Assembly (NCBI RefSeq): GCF_001083795.1
Contig: NZ_LAVK01000002.1
Location: forward strand, 1 to 64,000
Length of the DNA stretch: 64,000 nucleotides
From: Streptomyces sp. SBT349
GTDB taxonomy: Bacteria; Actinomycetota; Actinomycetes; Streptomycetales; Streptomycetaceae
Direction of reading: 5' to 3'
Shown here: piece after piece, positions 33,444-44,717 of the stretch
Position numbering within the stretch: position 1 is the first letter of the stretch
Layout: every line of letters starts with the position of its first letter
The notes under the pieces: model-generated
The model's database searches: none
Told to the model about the DNA's origin: nothing
The model's input: only the letters and a program-made list of their open reading frames with translations
Program-made: the position numbers and the translations under genes

Positions 33444-34835
33444 GTGAGCCTTCGCCTGTACGACACCAGCGCCCGGCAGATCCGTGACTTCGTCCCGCTC
33501 GCGCCGGGCTGCGTCTCGATCTACCTCTGTGGCGCCACGGTCCAGGCCGCGCCACACATCGGACATGTCCGCTCAGGACTGAACTTCGACATCATGCGCC
33601 GCTGGTTCACCTACCGCGGCTTCGATGTCGTCTTCATCCGGAACGTGACGGACATCGACGACAAGATCCTCGCCAAGAGCGCCGAGCAGGGCCGCCCGTG
33701 GTGGGCCATCGGCTACGAGAACGAGCGCAAGTTCGACGACGCCTACGCCGCCCTCGGCTGCCTCCCGCCCACCTACCAGCCGCGCGCGACCGGCCATGTG
33801 CCGGAGATGGTCGCGATGATCCGCACCCTCGTCGACCGTGGCCACGCCTACGCGGCCGAGGGCAGCGTCTACTTCGACGTGCGCACCTTCCCCGCCTACC
33901 TGGAGCTGTCCAACCAGGACCTGGACCAGATGCTCCAGCCGTGCGGCGAGGGCGAGTCGGGCAAGCGCGACCCGCGCGACTTCGCGCTGTGGAAGGCGGC
34001 CAGGCCCGGCGAGCCCAGCTGGGAGACGCCCTGGGGCCCCGGCCGCCCCGGCTGGCACCTGGAGTGCTCCGCCATGGCCCACAAGTACCTGGGCGAGGCG
34101 TTCGACATCCACGGGGGCGGGCTCGACCTGGTCTTCCCCCACCACGAGAACGAGATCGCCCAGGCCAAGGCGGCGGGGGACAGCTTCGCGCGGTACTGGA
34201 CCCACAACGCGTGGGTCACCATGAGCGGCGAGAAGATGAGCAAGTCCCTGGGGAACTCGGTGCTCGTCACCGAGATGACCAAGCGCTGGCGCCCCATCGT
34301 CCTGCGGTACTACCTGGGCACCCCGCACTACCGCTCCATGGTCGAGTACAGCGAGGAGGCCCTGGCCGAGGCCGACGCCGCGTTCACCCGCGTCGAGGGC
34401 TTCCTGCACAGGGCCCTCGACCAGGCGGGCCAGATCCTCCCGGCCGCCGAGGTGCCGGGCGACTTCGCCGCCGCCATGGACGAGGACCTCGGCGTCCCGG
34501 GCGCGCTCGCCATCCTGCACAACGCCGTCCGCCAGGGCAACGCCGCGCTGGCCGAGGGAGACAAGGAGTCCGTGGTCGTGCTGGCCTCCCAGGTCCGCGC
34601 CATGCTCGGCGTCCTCGGCCTCGACCCGCTGGACCGGCCCTGGGCCGCGGCGGGCGGCAGGGGCGAGCAGCTCGCGGGCGCCGTCGACTCCCTGGTCGGC
34701 CTGGTGCTGAGGCAGCGCCAGGTGGCGCGCGAGCGCAAGGACTACGGCACCGCCGACGCCATCCGTGACGAACTCCAGTCCGCCGGCCTGGTGATCGAGG
34801 ACACCCCCGACGGTCCCCGTTGGGAACTGAGCTGA
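33444..34835 (+). CDS. cysS: Cysteinyl-tRNA synthetase
   Basis: Charges tRNA-Cys. Class I synthetase of 463 residues with the HIGH box as PHIGH in [11 protein letters not shown] and KMSKS in [11 protein letters not shown]. Zinc ligands include Cys of LCGATVQ, ECSAM and HHENE. The specific residues ([20 protein letters not shown]) distinguish it from the mycothiol enzyme MshC, whose substrate differs. It begins at GTG 33444, and rlmB follows after 19 bases, the usual actinobacterial pairing. Confidence 0.95.
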   Translation: MSLRLYDTSARQIRDFVPLAPGCVSIYLCGATVQAAPHIGHVRSGLNFDIMRRWFTYRGFDVVFIRNVTDIDDKILAKSAEQGRPWWAIGYENERKFDDAYAALGCLPPTYQPRATGHVPEMVAMIRTLVDRGHAYAAEGSVYFDVRTFPAYLELSNQDLDQMLQPCGEGESGKRDPRDFALWKAARPGEPSWETPWGPGRPGWHLECSAMAHKYLGEAFDIHGGGLDLVFPHHENEIAQAKAAGDSFARYWTHNAWVTMSGEKMSKSLGNSVLVTEMTKRWRPIVLRYYLGTPHYRSMVEYSEEALAEADAAFTRVEGFLHRALDQAGQILPAAEVPGDFAAAMDEDLGVPGALAILHNAVRQGNAALAEGDKESVVVLASQVRAMLGVLGLDPLDRPWAAAGGRGEQLAGAVDSLVGLVLRQRQVARERKDYGTADAIRDELQSAGLVIEDTPDGPRWELS

Positions 34836-34854
34836 GAAGGACCGGACCACACCC

Positions 34855-35808
34855 ATGGCAGGCAACAGCGAACGCCGCAACCGACGCACGACCCAGAAGA
34901 AGGGCCCGCAGATCGGCAGTGGCGGCCAGCGGCGCCGCGGGCTGCGCGGCAAGGGGCCCACGCCGCCCGCCGAGGCGCGCACCGGCCACGCCAAGAAGCG
35001 CGCCGCCGACCTCAAGGCGCGCAAGGAGGCCGGGCGCAAGGCCCAGGCCCGCCGCTCGGGCACCTCGCCCTCCGAGCTCGTCGTCGGCCGGAACCCGGTG
35101 GTCGAGGCCCTGCGCGGTGGCGTTCCCGCGGGCACGCTGTATGTGCAGCAGTTCCTCGACAGCGACGACCGCGTCACCGACGCCGTCAAGCTCGCCATGG
35201 AACGCGGCGACGTCCACCTCCTGGAGGCGCCCCGGGCCGAGCTGGACCGGATCACCGGCGGGCTTAACCACCAGGGCCTCGCGCTCCAGGTCCCGCCCTA
35301 CGAGTACGCCCACCCCGACGACCTGACCGCCGCCGCCTTCGACGCGGACGAGGACCCGTTGATCGTGGCGCTGGACGGGGTCACCGACCCGAGGAACCTG
35401 GGGGCCGTGGTCCGCTCGCTCACCGCGTTCGCCGGGCACGGCGTCGTCGTGCCCGAGCGGCGGGCCGCGGGCATGACCGCCGGCGCGTGGAAGACCTCGG
35501 CGGGCACCGCGGCGCGCACCCCGGTCGCCCGCGCCACCAACCTCACCCGCACGCTGAAGGCGTACCAGAAGGCCGGGTTGACCGTGGTCGGCCTGGCCGC
35601 GGACGGCGAGGCCGACCTCGGTGACGTGGACGCGCTCGGCGGGCCCGTGGTCGTCGTGGTCGGCAGCGAGGGCAAGGGCCTGTCCCGGCTGGTCGGGGAG
35701 ACGTGCGACATCCGCGCCCGCATCCCGATGCCGGGCGGCGCGGAGAGCCTGAACGCGGGGGTCGCCGCCGGGATCGTGCTCTACGAGGTCGCACGCCGCC
35801 GCGCCTGA
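34855..35808 (+). CDS. rlmB: 23S rRNA (guanosine-2'-O-)-methyltransferase RlmB, SpoU family
   Basis: Modifies a conserved guanosine in 23S rRNA (family role). It has 317 residues: a 70-residue Lys/Arg-rich RNA-binding extension, a substrate-binding domain ([16 protein letters not shown]), then the SPOUT knot ([52 protein letters not shown]). AGAAGGACC precedes ATG 34855. Probably cotranscribed with cysS. Confidence 0.93.
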   Translation: MAGNSERRNRRTTQKKGPQIGSGGQRRRGLRGKGPTPPAEARTGHAKKRAADLKARKEAGRKAQARRSGTSPSELVVGRNPVVEALRGGVPAGTLYVQQFLDSDDRVTDAVKLAMERGDVHLLEAPRAELDRITGGLNHQGLALQVPPYEYAHPDDLTAAAFDADEDPLIVALDGVTDPRNLGAVVRSLTAFAGHGVVVPERRAAGMTAGAWKTSAGTAARTPVARATNLTRTLKAYQKAGLTVVGLAADGEADLGDVDALGGPVVVVVGSEGKGLSRLVGETCDIRARIPMPGGAESLNAGVAAGIVLYEVARRRA

Positions 35809-35891
35809 ACGGGCGTGCGTGCCGGGGGGTTTGAAGGGTCGCGGACAGACTTCGGTCAAGGCAGTGTCTTAAGCGTCTGTCACTCGGTTAG

Positions 35892-37511
35892 ATGAGTGTG
35901 GACACCAGAACACCCCGCGGCGGCCCCACGCTGGACGAGCCGGTGCTCAGCACGGTCAAGGTGCCGTCCGACCCGGCCCAGGTCGTCGTCAACCACGCCA
36001 GTTTCCGGGTACAGCTCGCGACGCCGCCCCCGGTGAGCATCGCGGTGCCCGACACGGCGCCGGTGCCCCGGATCCCCGCGGCGGGCCGCCGCCGCCCGCT
36101 GGTGTGGACCGGGCGCAGCGCGCCGGGGGACGCGGGCGCGAGCGGCCTGCTGCGCGCGGTGCGCGAGGCCGGGCACGCCGTCGACGGCGCCGCGACCCAG
36201 GTGCTCCCGCGCGTGGCCACCGGCGCGCGCCCCGCCTCCCTGGTCGGCCCCCGCCACCCGCAGCCGTCCGAGTCGACGCGGCTGCTGGTGACGGGCGGCG
36301 GGGGCGCGGGGACGCGCGGACCCGCCCTCGGCGAGCCCTCGGACCCGGACGCCGCCGAGGACGCCGCGGATCTCGCCATGGACCCGGGCGCGGACCCCGG
36401 CGTGGGCCCCGGCGCGGACCGGGGGACCCGCTCCGGCGCGCACGCGGGCGAACGGTCGCACCGGGCCGACGCGCGCCAGGCGTACCATCCGGGGCGCCAC
36501 CTCAGCCTGGGCGTGGTGCTGCTGCCGCTGCGCCTGCTGCTCGGCTTCATGGCGATCTACGCGGGCATGGGCAAGCTCACCAACCCGGTCTACTTCGACG
36601 GCGGCGAGCGCGGCTCGCTCAACGCCTGGCTCGGCGCCCTCGAACCGTGGTCGGCGGCGGCCCCGCTCCACGAGTGGGCGCTCTCCCACCCGGTGGGCGC
36701 CGGGCTGACCGTGGCGTTCACGCAGCTCATCGTCGGCGTGCTGACCGTCTTCGGCCTGTGGCAGCGGGTCGCAGCCGGGCTCGGCGCGGCGCTCTCGCTG
36801 GCCCTGCTGGTGACCGTCGGCTGGAAGAACGGGCCCGCCTACGACGCGCCCGACATCTTCCTCGCCGCCGCCTGGTCCCCGCTGCTGATCGCGGGCGCGC
36901 CCGTCTACTCGCTGGACGCCAGGCTCGCGGGTGAGGCATGGCGCAGGCTGGGTCCGCGCGCGCCGCTCGCCGACCTGCGCCACCGGGTGCTGCGCCGGGG
37001 CGCGGCCCTGGCGACGCTGCTGATCGGGCTCGCCCTGCTCATCGGCTCGATGCTCGGCAGCGCCGTGCGCTCCGACCGTTTCCCCACGCTGCCCGGCCCC
37101 GGTGAGCCCCCGCGCAACCACCTGCCCGGCGAGCCGTTGCCCGAGGAGACGACCGAGGAGGACCGCGCCGAGGACGAGCGGCGCGAGGAGAAGAGCGGCG
37201 CCGCGGCCGAGGAGTCGGCGACGCCGGGGGAGCGGCGCGAGGAGGACGCCGCGCCGGGGGACGCGTCCGGGCCGGGCCGGGGCGGCGCGACGGACGGTCC
37301 GCCCTCGGAGGAAGGGCCGAGCGCGGAGCAGACCGTGCCCGCCCCGCGGCAGGAACAGCCGTCCGCGCCCGACCCGTTGGTCCCCGAGGGGGTCCCCTCC
37401 CCCTCGTCGCCCGGCGCCGGCGACGGCGGCGAGCCCGTGCAGGAGAGCCCGCCCGTGGACGAAGGGGGGGACGGGAGCAGCCTCAGCCCTATCGGCGGGC
37501 TGCTCGGCTAG
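35892..37511 (+). CDS. DoxX-family membrane protein with long disordered ends
   Basis: Protein of 539 residues. Residues 1-195 are hydrophilic and Pro/Gly/Ala/Asp-rich. A DoxX-like membrane core (about 205-400; PLRLLLGFMAIYAGMGKLTN, TVAFTQLIVGVLTVFGLWQR) has four or five helices. The last 130 residues are Glu/Pro/Gly-rich. DoxX proteins are tied to thiol/redox membrane complexes in mycobacteria. The same gene follows rlmB in other Streptomyces. A -10-like TTAGAT overlaps ATG 35892, so the true start may be later. Confidence 0.8.
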   Translation: MSVDTRTPRGGPTLDEPVLSTVKVPSDPAQVVVNHASFRVQLATPPPVSIAVPDTAPVPRIPAAGRRRPLVWTGRSAPGDAGASGLLRAVREAGHAVDGAATQVLPRVATGARPASLVGPRHPQPSESTRLLVTGGGGAGTRGPALGEPSDPDAAEDAADLAMDPGADPGVGPGADRGTRSGAHAGERSHRADARQAYHPGRHLSLGVVLLPLRLLLGFMAIYAGMGKLTNPVYFDGGERGSLNAWLGALEPWSAAAPLHEWALSHPVGAGLTVAFTQLIVGVLTVFGLWQRVAAGLGAALSLALLVTVGWKNGPAYDAPDIFLAAAWSPLLIAGAPVYSLDARLAGEAWRRLGPRAPLADLRHRVLRRGAALATLLIGLALLIGSMLGSAVRSDRFPTLPGPGEPPRNHLPGEPLPEETTEEDRAEDERREEKSGAAAEESATPGERREEDAAPGDASGPGRGGATDGPPSEEGPSAEQTVPAPRQEQPSAPDPLVPEGVPSPSSPGAGDGGEPVQESPPVDEGGDGSSLSPIGGLLG

Positions 37512-37581
37512 CGAGCTTCTCGGTGCGTAGCGTGTGACGGACGCCACGGGAACTCCCTGGCCGCTCCGGACAATTCATTGG

Positions 37582-38268
37582 GTGAACGAATCCATGCACG
37601 CCCGCGTGCGCGTTGGCGACCCCGAGGCGTTCCGGTCGCTGTTCACCTCCTACGCGCAGCTCGTCTACGGGTACGCGGTCCGTGCGACCGGGGATCCGGG
37701 GCTGGCCGAGGACGTGGTGTCCCTGACCTTCCTGGAGGCGTGGCGGCTGCGCGAGCGGCTGCGGGACGAGGGGGAGACCCCGCGCCCGTGGCTCATGGGG
37801 ATCGCCGTCAACGTGCTCCGCAACACCTCGCGTGCCAAGCGCCGCCATGAACGCGCCATGGCGCGCGTTCCGGCGAGGGAGCCCCTGCCCGACTTCGCCG
37901 ACGAGGTGGTCGGGCGCATGGCCGACGCGGAGCAACTCGCCGCCGCCAAGGCCGCGTTGGGGCGCCTGCGGGACGGCGACCGCGAGGTGTTCATGCTCTG
38001 CGTCTGGTCCGGGCTCGGCTACGCGGAGGCGGCCGAGGCCCTCGGCGTGCGTGTGGGCACGGTCCGTTCGCGCCTCTTCCGCGCCAGGGCGCGCCTGCGC
38101 CGGCTCACGGACGAGGAGCTGAGCGGGGCGGCGGGCGTGGCGACGAGCGGGGAACCGCCACCCGGGCGTGGACAAGCACCAAGCGACCGCCGACGCCCGG
38201 CGGTTCGGTCGAGAGGACGGAGCGCGCCGAACGCGGAGCGCGCGCAGAGCGTGGAGAGGCACCCATGA
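37582..38268 (+). CDS. ECF sigma factor, partner of downstream membrane protein
   Basis: Sigma-70-family ECF factor of 228 residues. Region 2: YAQLVYGYAVRATGDPGLAE, VVSLTFLEAWRLRERL, PWLMGIAVNVLRNTSRAKRR. Region 4: LRDGDREVFMLCVWSGLGYA, ALGVRVGTVRSRLFRARARL. A basic tail of about 50 residues follows. GTG 37582 fits the family start (VNESMHARVRVGD); a GTG at 37534 is also in frame. The ATGA overlap with the next gene shows the pair is co-translated, an arrangement common in Streptomyces. Confidence 0.85.
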   Translation: MNESMHARVRVGDPEAFRSLFTSYAQLVYGYAVRATGDPGLAEDVVSLTFLEAWRLRERLRDEGETPRPWLMGIAVNVLRNTSRAKRRHERAMARVPAREPLPDFADEVVGRMADAEQLAAAKAALGRLRDGDREVFMLCVWSGLGYAEAAEALGVRVGTVRSRLFRARARLRRLTDEELSGAAGVATSGEPPPGRGQAPSDRRRPAVRSRGRSAPNAERAQSVERHP

Positions 38269-39440
38269 ACCGTTTCCCGTGGAGCCGGGGCGAGGGTCCC
38301 GACCGGGAGGAGCTGGCCCGGCTGCTGCCGCCGCCCGCCGCACCGCGCCTGGCCGACGACCGCCGTCTGCTGCTTGAGGAGCATCTGATGCGCGAGACAG
38401 AGAACGCCCCCGAACGCCGGTGGGGGCGCCGGAGGTTGGTACTGATCGCCGTGCCGGTGGCCACGGCCGCGGTCGTCGTCGCCGCCACGGTGGTGGGCGC
38501 CGAGGGGGACGGGGAAGGGGGACCGGCCTCGGGCGGCTCGACCCTGTCCCAGCTCGCCGCCGCCGCGGCGGCGGGACCCGAGGTCGAGATCGGCCCCGAC
38601 CAGTGGTTCCTGACGGAGAGCGTGGTGGTCCACGACTGGGGCGGCCGGCCGAACAACGGGGACAACGTGGAACGCTCCGAGCGGGGCCCGTACGAGACCA
38701 GGCTGTGGCTCTCGGCGGACGGCAGCGAGGGCTGGTACTGGAACTCCTCGACCGCCCCCGACGGCATCCCCGTCGAGATCCCGTACGCCGGCGAGCCGTG
38801 CACCGTCGACCCCGGCGCGGAGAACCCCGGCGAGGGGAACGCCGACGAGAACCCCGACCGCTGCTTCCTGGGCGAGGTCGGGAGCGAGGAGGAGGACCCG
38901 AACGGGAGCGTCGGCGAGGACTACTACCCGGGCATCGGCGGCGAGTTCCCCGCCAACCTCCAGCAGCCCACGTTCGACTACATGCTGGGGATCCCCGAGG
39001 ACCCGGCGGAGTTCCTGGAGAAGATCTACGAGGAGAACGGCTCGGCCGACTCGGGCGACCAGGCCGACCAGTGGGCGTTCGAGACGGTCGGCGGCATGTT
39101 CGAGGACGTGCTCCTGCCGCCCGAGGTGGCGGAGGAGCTCTTCCTGACCTGGGACCTGATCCCGGGCGTCTCCGTGGGCGCGGCGACGGACGCCTCGGGC
39201 CGGGAGGGCATCGGCATCACCCGGTTCGGCAGCCACCTCGGCCACGAGACGACCTATGTCTTCGAGGAGGGCACCGGCCAGTACCTGGGGACCCGCATCA
39301 CGCAGGTCGAGGACGGGCACTTCCACCCGGTGGACACGGTGTTCACGGACTCCGCGGTCACCGGGCGCTCCGTCTCCGACGTCTCCGACGTGTCCGACGT
39401 GTCCGACGTCAGCCCTGAGACGGGCGCCGGGACGGAGTAG
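38265..39440 (+). CDS. CU044_5270-type membrane protein, partner of ECF sigma factor
   Basis: Protein of 391 residues: cytoplasmic N-terminus (about 60 residues, ELARLLPPPAAPRLADDRRL), one membrane helix (VLIAVPVATAAVVVAATVVG) and a large extracytoplasmic domain. It resembles the CU044_5270 family always found behind ECF genes of this type, so it may act as the anti-sigma or sensor partner (inference; no zinc anti-sigma motif is visible). The C-terminus holds four Ser-Asp-Val repeats encoded by a 9-bp repeat. Its end overlaps that of the convergent nucleotidyltransferase gene by 32 bases. Confidence 0.75.
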   Translation: MNRFPWSRGEGPDREELARLLPPPAAPRLADDRRLLLEEHLMRETENAPERRWGRRRLVLIAVPVATAAVVVAATVVGAEGDGEGGPASGGSTLSQLAAAAAAGPEVEIGPDQWFLTESVVVHDWGGRPNNGDNVERSERGPYETRLWLSADGSEGWYWNSSTAPDGIPVEIPYAGEPCTVDPGAENPGEGNADENPDRCFLGEVGSEEEDPNGSVGEDYYPGIGGEFPANLQQPTFDYMLGIPEDPAEFLEKIYEENGSADSGDQADQWAFETVGGMFEDVLLPPEVAEELFLTWDLIPGVSVGAATDASGREGIGITRFGSHLGHETTYVFEEGTGQYLGTRITQVEDGHFHPVDTVFTDSAVTGRSVSDVSDVSDVSDVSPETGAGTE

Positions 39441-40158
39441 CCAGGTCCTTCGCCGCCTGGGTGAGGTCCTTGGCGGTGTCGATGGCCCGCCAGTACGCGC
39501 CCTGCGGCAGCGGGAATCCGGCCAGCCTGCGTTCCCTCGCGAGCCGGGGGAACGTGGTCCGCTCGTGGTCGCCGCGGTCGGGCAGCAGCTTGGTGAACTC
39601 GGCGGCGAAGACGTACACGCCGGCGTTGATCAGGTAGGGGGAGGGCGGGGCCTCGATGAAGTCGAGGACATGGCCGAACTCGTCGGTCTCCACCACGCCC
39701 CAGGGGATGCGCGGGCGGGCCAGCGCCAGCGTGGCCAACGCGTCGCGCTCGGCGTGGAACTCGGCCATCTCGCTCAGCGAGAAGCGGGTCCAGATGTCGC
39801 CGTTGGTGGCGAACCACGGCTCGTGCGGGCGCGGCAGCGCGGCGGCGGCGTACTTCAGGCCGCCGCCGCGGCCCAGCGGCTCGCTCTCGACCACGGTGGT
39901 GACCCGCAGCGGCACCTCGGCCGTCGCCAGCCAGTCCTGGAGCACCTCGGCGAGGTGCCCGCAGGAGACGACGGCGTCGGTGACGCCCTCGGCGGCGAGC
40001 CACGTCAGCTGGTGGCCGATGATCGGGACGCCGGTGCCGGGGATCTCCACCATCGGCTTGGGCCGGTCGTCCGTGTACGGCCGCAGGCGCGAGCCCTGGC
40101 CTCCGGCCAGGACAACGGCCTGCGTGGGCTGCGGGACGTCGAGGGCGGCATGTGTCAT
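39409..40158 (-). CDS. Sugar-phosphate nucleotidyltransferase family protein
   Basis: NTP-transferase (GT-A like) of 249 residues. The N-terminal signature VVLAGGQGSRLRPYTDDRPK with PMVEIPG is complete; FATNGDIWTRF holds the metal Asp, followed by YLINAGVYVFAAEF. It probably makes an NDP-sugar such as GDP-mannose or NDP-glucose from a sugar 1-phosphate; the sugar cannot be read. No sugar-pathway partners are adjacent. Start ATG 40158. Confidence 0.85.
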   Translation of the reverse strand: MTHAALDVPQPTQAVVLAGGQGSRLRPYTDDRPKPMVEIPGTGVPIIGHQLTWLAAEGVTDAVVSCGHLAEVLQDWLATAEVPLRVTTVVESEPLGRGGGLKYAAAALPRPHEPWFATNGDIWTRFSLSEMAEFHAERDALATLALARPRIPWGVVETDEFGHVLDFIEAPPSPYLINAGVYVFAAEFTKLLPDRGDHERTTFPRLARERRLAGFPLPQGAYWRAIDTAKDLTQAAKDLATPSRRPSQG

Positions 40159-40200
40159 GCCCGCAGCCTATGCGGTCGGCCCTCAGCCGGTGGGCGGGCC

Positions 40201-40602
40201 TCAGCCGGCGGCGGCGACGCCCGCCGCGTAGGCGGTGTCACAGACGGGACGGGCGTGCTGCTGGGCCCGTTGGGCGCTGCCGTACTTCTCCACCGCGGCC
40301 TCGCCGAGCGCCTGCGCGATGCCCGCGCAGTGCGGCGCGAGGGAGGGGTCCGCGTCGACGGCCTCCTGGAGGCCGGTCAGGGCGGCGCTCGGGTCCTCCT
40401 GGCGCAGCGTGGTGACCAGCCGGTCGGTGAGCACGTCCTCCGGCGCCTTCTGCTCCCGCTCGGCGGAGGCGGTCAGCATCTGGGTCTCGGAGGGCGCGGA
40501 GACCCAGGGGACGCGGGTGACGGCGAGTGTCCCGGAGAGCACCAGGACGACAGGGAGGGCGATGGCGAGACTTCTGCCGATGTGTCGGAGTGCCTGATTC
40601 AC
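40201..40602 (-). CDS. Small secreted or membrane-anchored hypothetical protein
   Basis: Protein of 133 residues with an N-terminal signal anchor (SLAIALPVVLVLSGTLAVTR) and an Ala/Gln-rich helical remainder with two Cys (HCAGIAQ, PVCDTAY) that could form a disulfide. GTG 40602 is preceded by GAGGAAGAG. I do not recognise the family. It lies between the nucleotidyltransferase and msiK on the same strand. Confidence 0.6.
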   Translation of the reverse strand: MNQALRHIGRSLAIALPVVLVLSGTLAVTRVPWVSAPSETQMLTASAEREQKAPEDVLTDRLVTTLRQEDPSAALTGLQEAVDADPSLAPHCAGIAQALGEAAVEKYGSAQRAQQHARPVCDTAYAAGVAAAG

Positions 40603-40729
40603 TGGAGCTCTTCCTCGCAAGACGGGTGACGGGCTTGGTGAATCGTAGCGGCGAGTAGTGATTTGGTGACATTTCGCCACTCTCACGAGTGACAAGGGAC
40701 CGGGAATTCCGGCGCGGGTGTTGACGCGC

Positions 40730-40772
40730 AAAGGGCCGTGTTTCCGCACTGTGTGCGGAAACACGGCCCTTT
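40730..40772. terminator. Strong terminator after msiK
   Basis: A perfect 20-bp stem (40730-40749 with 40753-40772) with a 3-base loop, ending in TTT on the plus strand and AAA/TTT symmetry on both. It lies 33 bases downstream of the msiK stop. Confidence 0.88.
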
Positions 40773-40804
40773 CACGGGTGTGACGAACGGCGTCGGTGAA
40801 CGCG

Positions 40805-41947
<1,143 letters not shown>

Positions 41948-42206
41948 GTCTCTTTGTCTCCTTCTACCGGCAGGAACGTGCCGGACGATCCGAGTAGGAA
42001 GGTGTGACGGCCATGTAAATGGACGCTGAGTGAACCTAACTCGAAACGGGTGGGAAAGTCAGTAGCCGGTGCGCAAAAATAGTCATCGCATGATCAACGG
42101 TCCTGGCGTGCGGGCGACGGGGACGGCCTCGCGCACGGGCCGACCGGCTGTTCGCGTCCGTGTAGGCTGGATCAGCCGTTGCCGCCGGTCATGGCCGTGC
42201 GAGCGT

Positions 42207-42283
42207 GCCGCCTTAGCTCAGTTGGCCAGAGCAGCTGTCTTGTAAACAGCAGGTCGTCGGTTCGAATCCGACAGGCGGCTCCA
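42207..42283 (+). tRNA. tRNA-Thr (anticodon TGT)
   Basis: Full cloverleaf. The acceptor stem GCCGCCT pairs with AGGCGGC, the D-loop is TAGCTCAGTTGGCCAGAGCA, the anticodon loop CTTGTAA has TGT and the T-loop is TTCGAATC. Discriminator T at 42280 and encoded CCA at 42281-42283. Confidence 0.95.
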
Positions 42284-42536
42284 GACCTTCACCGCCCGTG
42301 ACCAGTACGGCGGGCGCGGAACGACGGCTCACCCGGGCGGCCCTCCTTCAGCGGCTCACGGCTCGCACACCGGCGCCCGGGGGCCGGGCGGTGGCCGGGC
42401 CGAGCCCCTGATCAGGCCCACCCGGCCCGGGGCTGGTCACGCCCGGCGCACGCGCCCCCTGCTCCCTTGACGGGTCAGGTGGCACAACCATAGAAATATC
42501 GCACATGTCTCAACAGGATCGATCAGGGGATCTCAC

Positions 42537-44675
42537 ATGCGTGACGGGACCTACGTCCACCTCCGTTCCGCGGGCACCAGCCTCGTGCTGGACTGCACCG
42601 GAAGCGGGCTGCCCTGGGTCGTGCACTGGGGGGAGGACCTGGGCGAGCTGTCGCGGGACGCCCTCGCCGCGCTCGCCCGCGCCGAGGTGCCGCAGATAGC
42701 CTCGAACAACGTCGGCACCGTCGTTCCCGCCGCCCTGCTGCCCGAGCACTCGGCCGGGTGGCTCGGCACCCCGGGGCTGAGCGGTCACCGGGCCGGCGCC
42801 GACTTCTCCACGGCCTTCGCCGTCACCTCCCTCCAGACCGCCGCCCGCTCCCTCACCGTGATCGCCGAGGACGTGCGCGCCGAGCTCGAACTGCGCGTCG
42901 AGGTCGAGCTGACCGACTCCGGGCTGGTGCGCCAGCGCGCCACGGTCAGCAGCAGGGCCGCCGCCGACGCCGCGCCGTTCACGCTCTCCGGCGTGCTGCT
43001 CACCCTGCCCGTGCCGGAACGGGCCACCGAACTGCTCGACATGACCGGCCGCCACCTGCGTGAACGCACCCCGCAGCGCCACGAGTTCACCCTGGGGACC
43101 CATCTGCGGGAGAACCGCAAGGGCCGCACCGGCACCGACGCCGCGACCGTCCATGTGGCGGGCGAGCGCGGCTTCGGCTTCAGGTCGGGCGAGGTCTGGG
43201 GCCTGCACGTGGCCTGGAGCGGGAACCAGCGGTCCCTGGCCGAACGCACCCACGCGGGCGTCTCGCTCCTCGGCGGCGGCGAGCTGCTGCTCGCGGGCGA
43301 ACTCGACCTCGGCGCCGAGGAGTCCTACACCACGCCCTGGGTGTACGGCAGCTACGGGCGGAACGGCCTCGACGAGCTCGCGGGGCGCTTCCACACCCAC
43401 CTGCGCGGGCGTGAGCGCCACCCGAGCACGCCCCGGCCCGTCACGCTCAACGTCTGGGAGGCCGTCTACTTCGACCACGACCTGGGCAAGCTCACCGAGC
43501 TGGCCGATCTCGCCGCCGAGGTGGGCGCCGAACGGTTCGTGCTGGACGACGGCTGGTTCCGCGGGCGCCGCGACGACCACGCGGGCCTGGGCGACTGGTA
43601 CGTGGACGAGGGCGTCTGGCCCGAGGGGCTGCACCCGCTGACCCGCCATGTGCGGGGCCTCGGCATCGAGTTCGGCCTGTGGGTCGAGCCGGAGATGGTC
43701 AACCCCAACTCCGACCTGGCGCGCGCCCACCCCGAGTGGATCATGGCGACCGGCGACAGGATGCCCCCCGAGTCCCGCCAGCAGCAGGTCCTCGACCTCG
43801 GCCACCCGGGCGCGTACGACTACATCCTGGAACGGCTCGACGCGATCGTCACCGAGTACGAGCTGACCTATCTCAAGTGGGACCACAACCGCGACCTGGT
43901 CGAGGCGGGCCACAGCCCCACCGGCCGCGCCGGCGTGCACGCCCAGACGCGGGCCGTCTACCGGCTGCTCGACACGCTGCGCTCCCGCCACCCCCGCCTG
44001 GAGATCGAGTCCTGCTCCTCCGGCGGCGGCCGCGTCGACCTGGGCATCCTCGAACGCACCGACCGCGTCTGGACCAGCGACTGCATCGACGCGCTGGAGC
44101 GGCAGCAGATCCAGCGCTGGACCGGGCTGCTCCTCCCGCCGGAGCTGATGGGGGCGCACGTCGGCGCGCCCACGGCGCACACCACCGGGCGCACCCACGC
44201 GCTCGGCTTCCGCGCCGGGACCGCGCTCTTCGGTCACTTCGGCATCGAGTGGGACCTGACCCGGGCCACGGCCGAGGACCGGGCGGCGCTCGCCGAGTGG
44301 ATCGCGCTGTACAAGACGCTCCGGCCCCTGCTGCACACCGGCGACGTGGTCCGCGGCGATCACCCCGACACGGCGCTCTGGACGCACGGCGTGGTGGCGC
44401 GGGACCGCTCGCGCGCCGTCTACGCGCTGGTGCAGGTGGCGACGAGCGCCGTCTCGCCGCCCGGACGCGTCGCCCTTCCCGGCCTCGACCCGGAGGCCAC
44501 CTACCGCGTGGCGCCGCTCCCGCCCGGCGACCGGCTCGCGGGGTCGCGGGCGGAGACGCTGCCGTGGTGGGGCGAGGGCGTCACCCTGCCGGGCCGCGCC
44601 CTCGCCACGGTGGGCGTGCGCGCCCCGATCCAGTGGCCCGAGCGCCTGGTACTGATCGAGGCGGTCCGCGTCTGA
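42537..44675 (+). CDS. Alpha-galactosidase, glycoside hydrolase family 36
   Basis: Hydrolyses alpha-galactosides such as melibiose or raffinose. It has 712 residues, no signal peptide, so probably cytoplasmic. The N-terminal beta-supersandwich domain is followed by the (beta/alpha)8 catalytic barrel. The nucleophile Asp is in YLKWDHNR and the acid/base Asp in WTSDCIDALER; other markers are FVLDDGWF, GLWVEPEMVNP and ESCSSGGGR. SD-like GGGGAT precedes ATG 42537. The nearby MsiK would energise uptake of its substrate by a transporter outside the window (inference). Confidence 0.93.
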   Translation: MRDGTYVHLRSAGTSLVLDCTGSGLPWVVHWGEDLGELSRDALAALARAEVPQIASNNVGTVVPAALLPEHSAGWLGTPGLSGHRAGADFSTAFAVTSLQTAARSLTVIAEDVRAELELRVEVELTDSGLVRQRATVSSRAAADAAPFTLSGVLLTLPVPERATELLDMTGRHLRERTPQRHEFTLGTHLRENRKGRTGTDAATVHVAGERGFGFRSGEVWGLHVAWSGNQRSLAERTHAGVSLLGGGELLLAGELDLGAEESYTTPWVYGSYGRNGLDELAGRFHTHLRGRERHPSTPRPVTLNVWEAVYFDHDLGKLTELADLAAEVGAERFVLDDGWFRGRRDDHAGLGDWYVDEGVWPEGLHPLTRHVRGLGIEFGLWVEPEMVNPNSDLARAHPEWIMATGDRMPPESRQQQVLDLGHPGAYDYILERLDAIVTEYELTYLKWDHNRDLVEAGHSPTGRAGVHAQTRAVYRLLDTLRSRHPRLEIESCSSGGGRVDLGILERTDRVWTSDCIDALERQQIQRWTGLLLPPELMGAHVGAPTAHTTGRTHALGFRAGTALFGHFGIEWDLTRATAEDRAALAEWIALYKTLRPLLHTGDVVRGDHPDTALWTHGVVARDRSRAVYALVQVATSAVSPPGRVALPGLDPEATYRVAPLPPGDRLAGSRAETLPWWGEGVTLPGRALATVGVRAPIQWPERLVLIEAVRV

Positions 44676-44717
44676 CCGTTTCCCTTCTTCCTGTGCCTCT
44701 CGGTGCTGGAAGTGCGC